DNA from: Chthonomonas sp. UBA6659 | GTDB taxonomy: Bacteria; Armatimonadota; Fimbriimonadia; Fimbriimonadales; Fimbriimonadaceae | Assembly (NCBI GenBank): GCA_002455425.1 | Contig: DKKT01000067.1 | Coordinates: forward strand, 1 to 6,409 | Direction of reading: 5' to 3' | Length of the DNA stretch: 6,409 bases | In this document: one piece after another, positions 1-5,634 of the stretch | How the letters are laid out: each line of letters starts with the position of its first letter | Numbering within the stretch: the stretch's first letter is position 1 | Program-made: the position numbers and the translations under genes | Notes under the pieces: model-generated | Seen by the model: the letters and a program-made list of their open reading frames with translations, nothing else | Database searches by the model: none | Told to the model about the DNA's origin: nothing

Positions 1-12
1 CGGCCCAGAGGC

Positions 13-75
13 CAAGCCCTGGGTCGGATGACGCCGGGTTCACCGTCGGCGAACCCGGCGGAATCCGACCCCTTG
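13..75. repeat. Long imperfect inverted repeat (hairpin) downstream of the first PEP-CTERM gene
   Basis: The inner arms 32-41 and 51-60 form a perfect 10-bp stem around a 9-base loop. Outside a symmetrical two-base internal loop (GA at 30-31 and GA at 61-62) a second perfect 9-bp stem pairs 21-29 with 63-71. After a four-base bulge, 13-16 can pair with 72-75. The element lies 15 bases beyond the stop codon of the minus-strand PEP-CTERM gene, which is where a transcription stop would be expected. Neither side has a run of T, so it is not a classical intrinsic terminator. It may act as a 3'-end stabiliser, a factor-assisted terminator or a dispersed repeat. The structure is seen in the sequence; the function is inferred. 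Confidence 0.6.
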
Positions 76-89
76 CCCCGGCGCGGAGA

Positions 90-851
90 CTAGCGGCTTC
101 GGCGGCGACGCCGGGCGACGAGCGCGGCGATGCCGGCCCCGAGAGCGAGCAGCGTGCTCGGCTCGGGCACGATCGACATCGAGTTGATGTAGTGTCTTTG
201 GGCTTGATACATCTCGTCAATCCCTCCCCGCGCCACGACCGTGTCGATCGTCGACGATCCGATCGTCCCCGACCAGACCGCTGTGTTGATCGTTCCCAGT
301 TCCTGTAAGGTGGCCCCATAGGTGCCGTTCCCGGTAGGCATGAAGCCGAAACGATACCCGCCGCTTGAAGACGTGTTTGTCAGCTGATGAAATCCCGTTG
401 CGTCACGAAAACCGAAGCCGCCCTGGTTATAAACCGTCGTCAGCATGAACACCATGGTGGTTCCTGCGTAGAGGCGGAGTTCGAAGAAGGTTTCTGCAGC
501 AAAAAGCGGATCAAGGTCTACGTACAGCCAATCGGAGATGGAAAGCGGCGCATTCATATTGCGCCGTGCAACGGCGACGCCAACGCCAGAAGTTCCTAAG
601 GCCCAGGCCCGGCCGGCGGTGTTGATGCCCGGTCCGCTGCCGTTTCCGTTTGAATTCGAATCCCCGGTGCCAAAAATCCCTGATGGGTACAGGAACCAGG
701 GCTGCCATCCGGTGCCTCCGTTCTGACCGGTGGTCCAGCCGCTGTTGTACACGGGGTCGGCGGCGCTGTCCCCCGCGAGGGCCAGAGCGGCCATGCCGAG
801 GCCTAGCGCGGCGAGGAAGGTCCGAGTCGAGCGGTTCGTCGTGCGTTTCAT
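90..851 (-). CDS. Secreted PEP-CTERM sorting-domain protein
   Basis: This encodes a 253-residue exported protein of unknown function. The start at 851 is preferred over an in-frame upstream ATG at 998 because GGAGGA lies seven bases upstream and the signal peptide begins here. The N-terminus has a basic region (MKRTTNRSTR) followed by a hydrophobic stretch at about residues 11-26, with likely cleavage near 30-32. The mature part is rich in Gly, Thr, Ser and aromatic residues, including an early GWTTGQNGGTGWQPW segment of a kind met in other bacterial surface proteins. The C-terminus is a textbook PEP-CTERM signal: VPEPS at 228-232, a hydrophobic helix, then RRRRRSR. In characterised systems such tails are recognised by an exosortase (EpsH/XrtA type), and the proteins are processed and placed on the surface or in exopolysaccharide. 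No exosortase is visible here. The gene is monocistronic and divergent from the YciI-like gene. The class is secure; the specific role is unknown. Confidence 0.9.
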   Translation of the reverse strand: MKRTTNRSTRTFLAALGLGMAALALAGDSAADPVYNSGWTTGQNGGTGWQPWFLYPSGIFGTGDSNSNGNGSGPGINTAGRAWALGTSGVGVAVARRNMNAPLSISDWLYVDLDPLFAAETFFELRLYAGTTMVFMLTTVYNQGGFGFRDATGFHQLTNTSSSGGYRFGFMPTGNGTYGATLQELGTINTAVWSGTIGSSTIDTVVARGGIDEMYQAQRHYINSMSIVPEPSTLLALGAGIAALVARRRRRSR

Positions 852-858
852 TACGAAA

Positions 859-864
859 TCCTCC
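859..864 (-). promoter_or_regulatory. Shine-Dalgarno setting the start of the first PEP-CTERM gene
   Basis: Read on the minus strand this is GGAGGA, with seven bases between it and the ATG at 851-849. It is the main reason to reject the longer in-frame start at 998. Confidence 0.8.
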
Positions 865-977
865 AATTGCGATCTGTCTCTAGGGGCAGTGTCCGATGTC
901 GAACGTGACGAAACCGTGACGAGAAACCGGCGAACCCGCGGTCGGCCTGATACGTCCGAGCCTTGAGGGATCCCCTC

Positions 978-983
978 AGGAGG
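978..983 (+). promoter_or_regulatory. Shine-Dalgarno of the YciI-like gene
   Basis: AGGAGG lies nine bases before the ATG at 993. It is inside the longer reading frame that opens with TTG at 963, so it argues that the TTG is not the real start. Confidence 0.75.
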
Positions 984-992
984 GAAAGGAAG

Positions 993-1538
993 ATGCAAAT
1001 GCGACCGATCGTGCAGGCCTTCGCGCTGACCGTCTTGATGACGGGAGCGGCGGTGTGGGCACAGGTCACCCAGTCTCAGTCCACCCAGACCCAGCAGTCG
1101 CGGTCTTCGTCCGGATCGGGCCAGGCGTCCGCGACCGCATCAGGGTCGGCTTCGGCTCGTGGTCAAGCGTCGGCGGGCGGTTCGCAAAGCGGCTTCGCCC
1201 GGGGGGGCGGGTCGGCAAACGGCTTCAACTTCCATGTGACGCCGACCCACGCGGTCATCTACCGCGCCCAAGAACAGCCGGCGGCGACCAACCCCGAGCG
1301 GGTGCTCAATGCCCAGGTCGACTACTGGCAGAAGCAGGCCGCCCTGGGCCGGGTCGTCTACGCCGGACCGTGGCGGGACAGCGAAGGCGGACTCGTGATT
1401 CTCGCGGTCAAGACCGACGACGAGGCCCGCGCGTTCGCCGACAACGATCCCGGAGTCAAGAGCAACGCCTTCTCCGCCGAAGTCATGCCGTGGAAGGTGC
1501 TGGTCACGCCGGCCATGCCGACGCGTCCCGGCCGCTAG
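993..1538 (+). CDS. Secreted protein with Ser/Gln/Gly-rich linker and YciI-like domain
   Basis: This encodes a 181-residue protein. Residues 1-23 form a signal peptide ending in AVWA, with cleavage before Gln24. Residues 24-79 are low complexity (Ser, Gln, Gly, Ala, Thr), probably a flexible spacer. Residues 82-172 resemble the YCII-related (YciI) domain, a small alpha-beta barrel of the dimeric ferredoxin-like fold. The pattern includes DYWQKQAALGRVVYAGPWRDSEGG at 110-133 (long helix, then the Gly-Pro turn), then EAR and NDPGV at 144-155, and PWKV near the end. YciI proteins are usually cytoplasmic and of unclear function; a His-Asp pair has been proposed as catalytic. By my eye alignment the Asp is kept (about 129), but the His position is Gln108, so activity is doubtful. 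ATG at 993 is chosen for its AGGAGG; ATG at 999 is the alternative. The stop is 33 bases before uvrA. The domain call is fairly good and export is likely. Confidence 0.8.
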   Translation: MQMRPIVQAFALTVLMTGAAVWAQVTQSQSTQTQQSRSSSGSGQASATASGSASARGQASAGGSQSGFARGGGSANGFNFHVTPTHAVIYRAQEQPAATNPERVLNAQVDYWQKQAALGRVVYAGPWRDSEGGLVILAVKTDDEARAFADNDPGVKSNAFSAEVMPWKVLVTPAMPTRPGR

Positions 1539-1556
1539 AGGTAGCGCTGCGTCTAC

Positions 1557-1565
1557 TGGTACACT
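1557..1565 (+). promoter_or_regulatory. Extended -10 promoter placing the mRNA start at the uvrA GTG
   Basis: TGGTACACT combines an extended TGn element with a -10 hexamer TACACT (1560-1565). Transcription would begin about seven bases after the hexamer, at or next to 1572, the G of the GTG start codon. There is no Shine-Dalgarno between 1539 and 1571 and no good -35. The same TGG plus TAyACT arrangement is seen before tuf. A leaderless uvrA transcript is the simplest reading, but it is inferred. Confidence 0.5.
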
Positions 1566-1571
1566 GCGCGC

Positions 1572-3461
1572 GTGGGCCAGGACAAGATCGTCGTCGTCGG
1601 AGCGCGCGAAAACAACCTCAAGAACCTGACCGTCGAAATCCCGCGCGATAAGCTGGTCGTCATCACCGGCCTCAGCGGGAGCGGGAAGTCGTCGTTGGCC
1701 TTCGACACGATCTACGCCGAAGGCCAGCGACGCTATGTCGAGTCGCTGAGTGCGTACGCGCGACAGTTCCTCGGACAGATGGACAAACCCGATGTCGATC
1801 ACATCGACGGGCTCTCACCGGCCGTGTCGATCGACCAGAAGTCGTCGTCTCGCAACCCCCGCTCGACGGTCGGCACCGTCACCGAGACTTACGACTACCT
1901 CCGCATTCTGTTTGCCCGTGTCGGTACGCCGTACTGCCCGAACGGCCACGGGCCGATCGAGCGTCAAAGCACGGATCAGATCGTCGATGCCGCCCGAGCG
2001 CTTCCGGAAGGCACGAAGCTCCAAATCCTCGCACCGGTCGTGCGGGGACGCAAGGGCGAGTACAAGAGCATCCTTCAGGACGTGGCGAAGGCCGGCTATG
2101 TCCGGGTTCGTGTCGATGGCGAAATGTATGAGGTCACCGACGACATCCCGATGGACCGCTACAAGCAGCACACGATCGAGGTCGTCGTCGATCGTTTGGT
2201 CATGAAAGAGGGCGTCGATCGACGCCTTGCCGACTCGATCGAGGCCGCCCTCAAAATGGGGAAGGGATTGGTGACCCTCAGTTCGGCGGGTGCCGACGAC
2301 GTTTGGAAGGACCAGCTGTTCAGCGAGAGCTATTCCTGTCCGGAGTGCGGCTTCTCGATGCCCGAACTCGAGCCGCGAGCGTTCTCCTTCAATTCGCCGT
2401 ACGGGGCCTGTCCCGAGTGCACGGGCCTCGGCACCAAGACCGAATTCGATCCCGAACTGATCATCCCGAACCGGACGATTCCGCTTCGCGACGGCGCGAT
2501 CGCGCCGTTCGTGTATAAGTCGGGCGAGACGAAAGAGTGGTGGCCTGATCTCCTCGACGGCGTCGGCGAAGCGATGGGTTTCGACGCCAGTCTTCCCGTT
2601 GCCGAACTCGATCAGGTCGCGATGGACGCGGTCATGAAGGGTATCGATCGCCCGATCGTCGTGAAGATGCGCTATGGGAGGAGCGAACGCAAGTTCACGC
2701 GCAACTGGGACGGCGTGCTGGCCGAACTCCGGCGTCGCTACGATTCGACCGAGAGTGAGTGGGTGCGCAACGACCTCGCCCAATACATGAGCACTAAGCC
2801 GTGTCCGGTTTGCCTTGGGAAGCGTCTGAAACCGGAAAGCCTCAGCGTCAAGGTCGGCGATCGGGACATCAGTCAGCTCACCGGTTTGCCGGTCGAAGAC
2901 GCGCTCGCGTTCTTTACCGGAGTCACGAAGAAGCTGAGCGCGCGCCAGCGCACGATCGCGGAGCGTGCGATCAAGGAGATCGTCGAGCGCTTGAAGTTCC
3001 TGCTCGACGTCGGGCTCGGGTATCTCACCCTCGACCGCAATGCGCGCACGCTGGCGGGCGGTGAGGCCCAGCGCATCCGGCTCGCGACCCAGATCGGAAG
3101 TGGCCTCATGGGCTGCCTCTACATCCTCGACGAGCCTTCGATCGGACTCCACCAGCGCGACAATCGCAAGCTGATCGAGACGCTCAAGCGGCTACGCGAT
3201 CTCGGGAACACGGTCATCGTCGTCGAACATGACGAGGAGACGATGCTCGCCGCCGATTGGCTCATCGACCTCGGACCCGGGGCGGGCGAGCACGGCGGCC
3301 AGATCATCAACCAGGGCACGGTGGAGGAGTTTTTGAGGGGCCAGGAGGGAACGGCGCTCTATCTCAGTGGGCGGAAGAGCATCCCGATTCCGTCGCGCCG
3401 CCGGCAGCCGGCGTCGCCCAACCCGCTCGCGAGTCCGCCGAAGCGATCCCGGGCAAGGTAA
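1572..3461 (+). CDS. uvrA: UvrA-like excinuclease ATPase, N-terminal half only (629 aa)
   Basis: UvrA is the DNA-damage sensor of nucleotide excision repair. It dimerises, loads UvrB on lesions and hydrolyses ATP. The match is strong along the whole protein: GARENNLKN at 10-18, Walker A GLSGSGKSS at 33-41, the UvrB-binding region at roughly 130-245, a four-Cys zinc module (C256, C259, C280, C283), a CPVC pair at 411 and 414, ABC signature LAGGEAQR at 494-501, Walker B LDEP with D520 and E521, and the H-loop His553. Normal UvrA has about 940-960 residues with a second ATPase module and the C-terminal zinc finger needed for damage recognition. This one stops right after the first module, at YLSGRKSIPIPSRRR plus a short Pro/Ser/Arg tail. 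No second half is found in any frame before the converging gene at 3511. The signature has Ala where LSGGE is usual, a tolerated variant. The start is GTG, apparently leaderless. Identity is sure; completeness and activity are not. Confidence 0.93.
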   Translation: MGQDKIVVVGARENNLKNLTVEIPRDKLVVITGLSGSGKSSLAFDTIYAEGQRRYVESLSAYARQFLGQMDKPDVDHIDGLSPAVSIDQKSSSRNPRSTVGTVTETYDYLRILFARVGTPYCPNGHGPIERQSTDQIVDAARALPEGTKLQILAPVVRGRKGEYKSILQDVAKAGYVRVRVDGEMYEVTDDIPMDRYKQHTIEVVVDRLVMKEGVDRRLADSIEAALKMGKGLVTLSSAGADDVWKDQLFSESYSCPECGFSMPELEPRAFSFNSPYGACPECTGLGTKTEFDPELIIPNRTIPLRDGAIAPFVYKSGETKEWWPDLLDGVGEAMGFDASLPVAELDQVAMDAVMKGIDRPIVVKMRYGRSERKFTRNWDGVLAELRRRYDSTESEWVRNDLAQYMSTKPCPVCLGKRLKPESLSVKVGDRDISQLTGLPVEDALAFFTGVTKKLSARQRTIAERAIKEIVERLKFLLDVGLGYLTLDRNARTLAGGEAQRIRLATQIGSGLMGCLYILDEPSIGLHQRDNRKLIETLKRLRDLGNTVIVVEHDEETMLAADWLIDLGPGAGEHGGQIINQGTVEEFLRGQEGTALYLSGRKSIPIPSRRRQPASPNPLASPPKRSRAR

Positions 3462-3485
3462 GGGCTCCAGCTCGCGCGGGAGCCC
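3462..3485. terminator. Hairpin between the converging uvrA and acidic-repeat genes
   Basis: The arms GGGCTCC (3462-3468) and GGAGCCC (3479-3485) form a perfect 7-bp GC-rich stem with a 10-base loop. It begins on the base after the uvrA TAA and lies 25 bases past the end of the minus-strand gene, so it could stop transcription from both sides. There is no clear T-run, so strength is uncertain. Confidence 0.5.
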
Positions 3486-3510
3486 GTTGGAGGATCGGTC
3501 CAAGAGTCGA

Positions 3511-4170
3511 TCAGTAGCTGCTCGAGTAGTCGTAGCTGCTCGACGTGTCGGACGAGCTGGAGTAGTCGTAGCTGCTGGAGCTGTCGTACGAACTGGAGTA
3601 GTCGTACGAGCTCGACGTGTCGTAGGACGTGGTGTCGTAGCTCGCGGAATCGTACGATGTGTCGACCGAGGCGTCCCACTCCTGGGTGCTCGCCGAGTCG
3701 TCCCACCCGGCGCTTTGCCAGTCGGTCGGGTCCGTCTCCATGTACAGTTCGTCGGAGTCGCTGAAATGGTCGCCGTCGGAGTCGGCGAGCGAGGCGTCGA
3801 GGCCAGACTCGTATTCGTCGACGTTCGTCAGCCCATCGTGGTCGCTGTCGAGGCTGTAATCCTGGTTCAGGGTGACGTCATCGACCGTCATGTCGCTAGC
3901 GTCGCTGTCGGTGATCGCCGTCCAGTTCTCTTCGCCCCATCCCGATTCGACCTTGCCATCGAAATCGGTGTCTTGGAGTTGCATATCGGTCACGCCGTCG
4001 CCATTCGTGTCGCCGGAGAAGTAGTCGGCGATCCCGTCGTTGTTGTTGTCGTAGGTGTAGACGTCGGCGATCCCGTCGCCCGTCGTGTCGATCTTGTCTA
4101 CATAGTCGCCGCTGCTCGGATTGTCCACCACGTCGATCAGACCGTCGAAACCGTTGTTGTTGCTTGCCAT
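3511..4170 (-). CDS. Very acidic calcium-loop repeat protein with Ser/Tyr/Asp tail
   Basis: This encodes a 219-residue protein of unknown function. Residues 28-75 hold four loops of the form D-x3-DG-x2-D/E, spaced exactly 13 residues apart (starting at 28, 41, 54 and 67). Two more loops in a thrombospondin type 3-like layout follow (LDSDHDGLTNVDEYESG, then ADSDGDHFSDSDE). Such Asp-rich loops bind calcium in TSP3, dockerin and EF-hand-like families. The last third is almost only Ser, Tyr, Asp and Thr and ends in a 12-residue repeat. By hand count there are about 47 Asp and 8 Glu against two Lys and no Arg or Cys. I see no signal peptide, membrane helix or sorting tail, so export, if it occurs, would need another route. 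The start ATG is preceded by GAGGAAGA at 4182-4189, slightly distant. It converges on uvrA. Calcium binding is inferred from motif form. Confidence 0.85.
   Translation of the reverse strand: MASNNNGFDGLIDVVDNPSSGDYVDKIDTTGDGIADVYTYDNNNDGIADYFSGDTNGDGVTDMQLQDTDFDGKVESGWGEENWTAITDSDASDMTVDDVTLNQDYSLDSDHDGLTNVDEYESGLDASLADSDGDHFSDSDELYMETDPTDWQSAGWDDSASTQEWDASVDTSYDSASYDTTSYDTSSSYDYSSSYDSSSSYDYSSSSDTSSSYDYSSSY
3514..3621 (-). repeat. Three 36-base tandem repeats coding for a Ser/Tyr/Asp tail
   Basis: Three units of 36 bases (3514-3549, 3550-3585, 3586-3621) encode variations of SSSYDYSSSYD plus one Ser/Thr. The terminal unit is cut by the stop codon. Units differ mostly by synonymous or Ser-coding changes, so the peptide pattern is better kept than the DNA. 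Less regular SYDT units continue upstream to about 3665. Confidence 0.8.
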
Positions 4171-4212
4171 CGTTGTTGTTCTCTTCCTCGTTAGTTAGGC
4201 TCACCCATCGAC

Positions 4213-4218
4213 ATTCTA
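4213..4218 (-). promoter_or_regulatory. Possible -10 box for the acidic-repeat gene
   Basis: Read on the minus strand this is TAGAAT, close to TATAAT. It would give a leader of about 35 bases carrying the GAGGAAGA ribosome binding site. No good -35 is seen at the right distance, so this is a weak call. Confidence 0.3.
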
Positions 4219-4444
4219 GGGGGCTTGGACCCTCCCAACAGCATCAACGGGACCAAGGGACCACGGGCGGTTCCCGAACCGGGCCGAACGGCCCACCGGC
4301 ACAACTGCCGTGATAGGAATGCCAGATGTTGGGCTCTCAACCGGCTAATGGTCCTGAATTTGACGACAGATGCAAACCTGAGGCACTTTTCTCTCGTCGC
4401 AAACAGAGGTTCGCGGCAATGGTCGCGAAGGACGCTTTGGAAAA

Positions 4445-4450
4445 AAGGAG
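4445..4450 (+). promoter_or_regulatory. Shine-Dalgarno that decides the TTG start
   Basis: AAGGAG within an A-rich run lies seven bases before TTG at 4458. The nearer ATG at 4453 is only two bases away and is followed by TTT TGA, so it cannot start the protein. Confidence 0.75.
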
Positions 4451-4457
4451 ATATGTT

Positions 4458-5054
4458 TTGACCCAGCACTTGATTCGCTTGAGCTTTCTTGGAGTCGCCG
4501 TCGGCGGGGCTGCCGTTTCGCAGGCCTTCACGATGGCGACCTTCGCCGACCCGTCTCCGACCGGGACGCCGTCGCTCTTCAACATCGATACGGTCAACAA
4601 CCAGGTTTCGGGGGGTTGGAGCGGCACCGGCCTGTTCTTCCAGACCCCGGGCTGGTCGGCCCCCGACTATGCCGACGCCAAGTTCTCGATGGCACCCGTG
4701 GCGATCGCTCCGGTTGCGCCGGGATTCTGGTCGACAGGCGCCGGACAGGTCGACTTCACCGACAGCGCCAACAACCTCGTGTTCCGCATCAACTTCGCGA
4801 GCGGCAACCTGAGCGTGAACGGCGTCGGCGGCTCCGACCTGTTCGGCAACAACGTGACCTTCTCGGGACCGCTCGTCCCGGCGGGCCTCAGCCAGGAGAC
4901 GTTCAACTTCTCGTTCGCGAACTTTCGCTCGACCGACAGCGGTCTCGGTGCCACTGCGGCGTTCACATCCTCCGCGGTGCCGGAGCCGGGGACCCTCGCG
5001 GCCCTCGGTCTTGGCGGTCTCGCTCTCCTTCGTCGGCGGCGCAAGCAAGCCTAA
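4458..5054 (+). CDS. Secreted PEP-CTERM sorting-domain protein (TTG start)
   Basis: This encodes a 198-residue exported protein of unknown function. Starting at TTG 4458 gives MTQHLIRLSFLGVAVGGAAVSQA, a good signal peptide with cleavage near residue 22-24. The in-frame ATG at 4326 would add 44 polar residues ahead of the signal and has no ribosome binding site. The mature part is rich in Gly, Ser, Asn, Phe and Pro, contains no Cys, and looks like a beta-strand surface protein. The C-terminus has VPEPG at 174-178, a hydrophobic Leu/Gly/Ala helix, and RRRRKQA, which is the PEP-CTERM signal for exosortase processing. It shares only signal and tail with the other PEP-CTERM protein at 90-851; the central regions look unrelated by eye. 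It is a single-gene unit with its own terminator. The class is secure and the role unknown. Confidence 0.9.
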   Translation: MTQHLIRLSFLGVAVGGAAVSQAFTMATFADPSPTGTPSLFNIDTVNNQVSGGWSGTGLFFQTPGWSAPDYADAKFSMAPVAIAPVAPGFWSTGAGQVDFTDSANNLVFRINFASGNLSVNGVGGSDLFGNNVTFSGPLVPAGLSQETFNFSFANFRSTDSGLGATAAFTSSAVPEPGTLAALGLGGLALLRRRRKQA

Positions 5055-5075
5055 GTCCGATCGAGGCGAGTTTGG

Positions 5076-5114
5076 AGGGCGGCACCCGCAGAAGGGTGGC
5101 CGCCCTTCTTCCTT
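5076..5114 (+). terminator. Intrinsic terminator of the second PEP-CTERM gene
   Basis: AGGGCGGC (5076-5083) pairs with 5099-5106, and ACCC (5084-5087) pairs with GGGT (5094-5097), with one bulged G at 5098 and a six-base loop. The stem is followed by TTCTTCCTT. It begins 21 bases after the stop codon and has the standard form of a rho-independent terminator. Confidence 0.8.
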
Positions 5115-5121
5115 CGGCAGG

Positions 5122-5127
5122 TATTTT
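5122..5127 (+). promoter_or_regulatory. Possible -10 box directly before the 5134 gene
   Basis: TATTTT ends six bases before the ATG at 5134, so transcription would start at or next to the start codon. The intervening CGGGGC is a poor Shine-Dalgarno. The arrangement mirrors that of uvrA and suggests another leaderless transcript. No -35 is evident. Confidence 0.35.
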
Positions 5128-5133
5128 CGGGGC

Positions 5134-5634
5134 ATGATGCTCTCGGCCCTCGTCTTGCCGATCGCCGCTCTCTCAGCGAGTGACTTCCCGGCCGATTTTG
5201 TCGGCGATTGGCGCGGGACGATGGAGTGGTCTCGGCCCGGGCAGCCCGGGCAGAAGGTCGCGATGCGACTTAAGATCGAGAGGGCCGCGGCGGGTACCGA
5301 CTACACCTATCTTCTCGCCTACGGCGAGGCAGGGAAGGACGAGCGCCCGTACGTGCTCAAACCGACCGACGCGGCCAAGGGCACGTGGCAGATCGACGAG
5401 AGGAACGGAATCGTCTTGGAGGCAGCCTGGTTGGGCGAACGCCTCGTGAGCGTGTTTTCGGTTGGAGGGAACACGATTCAGACCCACCTGAGCCGCGAGG
5501 GGGACACGCTCGTGAGCATCATGACCACGTTCGGCGGCGGCTCGAAGACGGGGGGCAAGGACGGGGTGCCGGAGGTCACGGCATTCCAGGTGCTCAGCGT
5601 GCAGCGAGCGGTTCTGCGTCGCTCACCGCGGTGA
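5134..5634 (+). CDS. Small secreted protein of unknown function, lipocalin-like start motif
   Basis: This encodes a 166-residue protein I do not recognise. Residues 1-15 (MMLSALVLPIAALSA) are a short signal-like segment lacking a basic start, with likely cleavage before Ser16. Soon after come VGDWRG at 23-28 and alternating polar/hydrophobic stretches (VAMRLKIE, YTYLLAYG, GIVLEAAWLG, LVSVFSVGG, TLVSIMTTF). This suggests an all-beta fold; the G-x-W near the mature N-terminus recalls lipocalin or calycin barrels, but this is only a resemblance. A Gly/Lys-rich loop (GGGSKTGGKDG) precedes the last strand. The ATG at 5134 is chosen because the segment from it is signal-like and because the terminator just upstream makes the longer in-frame start at 4948 impossible in a separate transcript. 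ATG 5137 is equally possible. Its stop overlaps the next gene's start by four bases, so the two products are probably made together. Confidence 0.75.
   Translation: MMLSALVLPIAALSASDFPADFVGDWRGTMEWSRPGQPGQKVAMRLKIERAAAGTDYTYLLAYGEAGKDERPYVLKPTDAAKGTWQIDERNGIVLEAAWLGERLVSVFSVGGNTIQTHLSREGDTLVSIMTTFGGGSKTGGKDGVPEVTAFQVLSVQRAVLRRSPR

Larger units (their letters stand above)
852..992. other. Divergent intergenic region
   Basis: These 141 bases separate two genes that are read away from each other, so both promoters should lie here. Apart from the two ribosome binding sites I find no convincing -35/-10 pair on either strand. The two transcripts could share regulation, but no operator-like palindrome stands out. 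Confidence 0.4.
4171..4457. other. Non-coding region between divergent genes, with small inverted repeats
   Basis: This gap between the acidic-repeat gene and the second PEP-CTERM gene should contain both promoters. It holds an imperfect stem (4224-4232 with 4249-4257, one mismatch, 16-base loop) and two adjacent 5-bp hairpins with four-base loops (4268-4272 with 4277-4281, and 4281-4285 with 4290-4294). The part from about 4310 to 4450 is more AT-rich than the rest of the window. A TTGACG at 4360-4365 has no matching -10, so I do not call a promoter for the rightward gene. Confidence 0.45.

Noticed and set aside
963..992. TTG start at 963 for the YciI-like protein
   Set aside because: It would put charged residues and the AGGAGG ribosome binding site inside the coding region, ahead of a good signal peptide starting at 993.
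852..998. Longer N-terminus of the first PEP-CTERM protein from ATG at 998
   Set aside because: It adds 49 residues before a complete signal peptide and overlaps the start of the divergent gene; the Shine-Dalgarno favours 851.
1140..1802. 220-codon minus-strand frame across the YciI-like gene and the uvrA start
   Set aside because: It runs antisense across two real genes and their junction, with no family resemblance.
1815..3152. 445-codon open frame on the minus strand inside uvrA
   Set aside because: It is antisense to well-conserved UvrA motifs, has no ribosome binding site and shows no recognisable protein pattern; GC-rich codon bias explains it.
3440..3530. Frameshift that would restore the second half of UvrA
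   Set aside because: None of the three plus frames after 3461 shows the expected GARxNNLK or GVSGSGKST motifs before the converging gene, so a simple frameshift does not explain the short length.
3514..3621. CRISPR-like array suggested by a 36-base period
   Set aside because: Units abut without unique spacers and keep a coding pattern, so it is a coding tandem repeat.
3367..4194. 275-codon plus-strand frame opposite the acidic-repeat gene
   Set aside because: Its Val/Arg repeats are the mirror of the Asp-rich repeats on the other strand; it starts inside uvrA and has no start signals.
4191..5135. 314-codon minus-strand frame over the second PEP-CTERM gene
   Set aside because: It is antisense to a protein with clear signal peptide and sorting tail, and crosses that gene's terminator.
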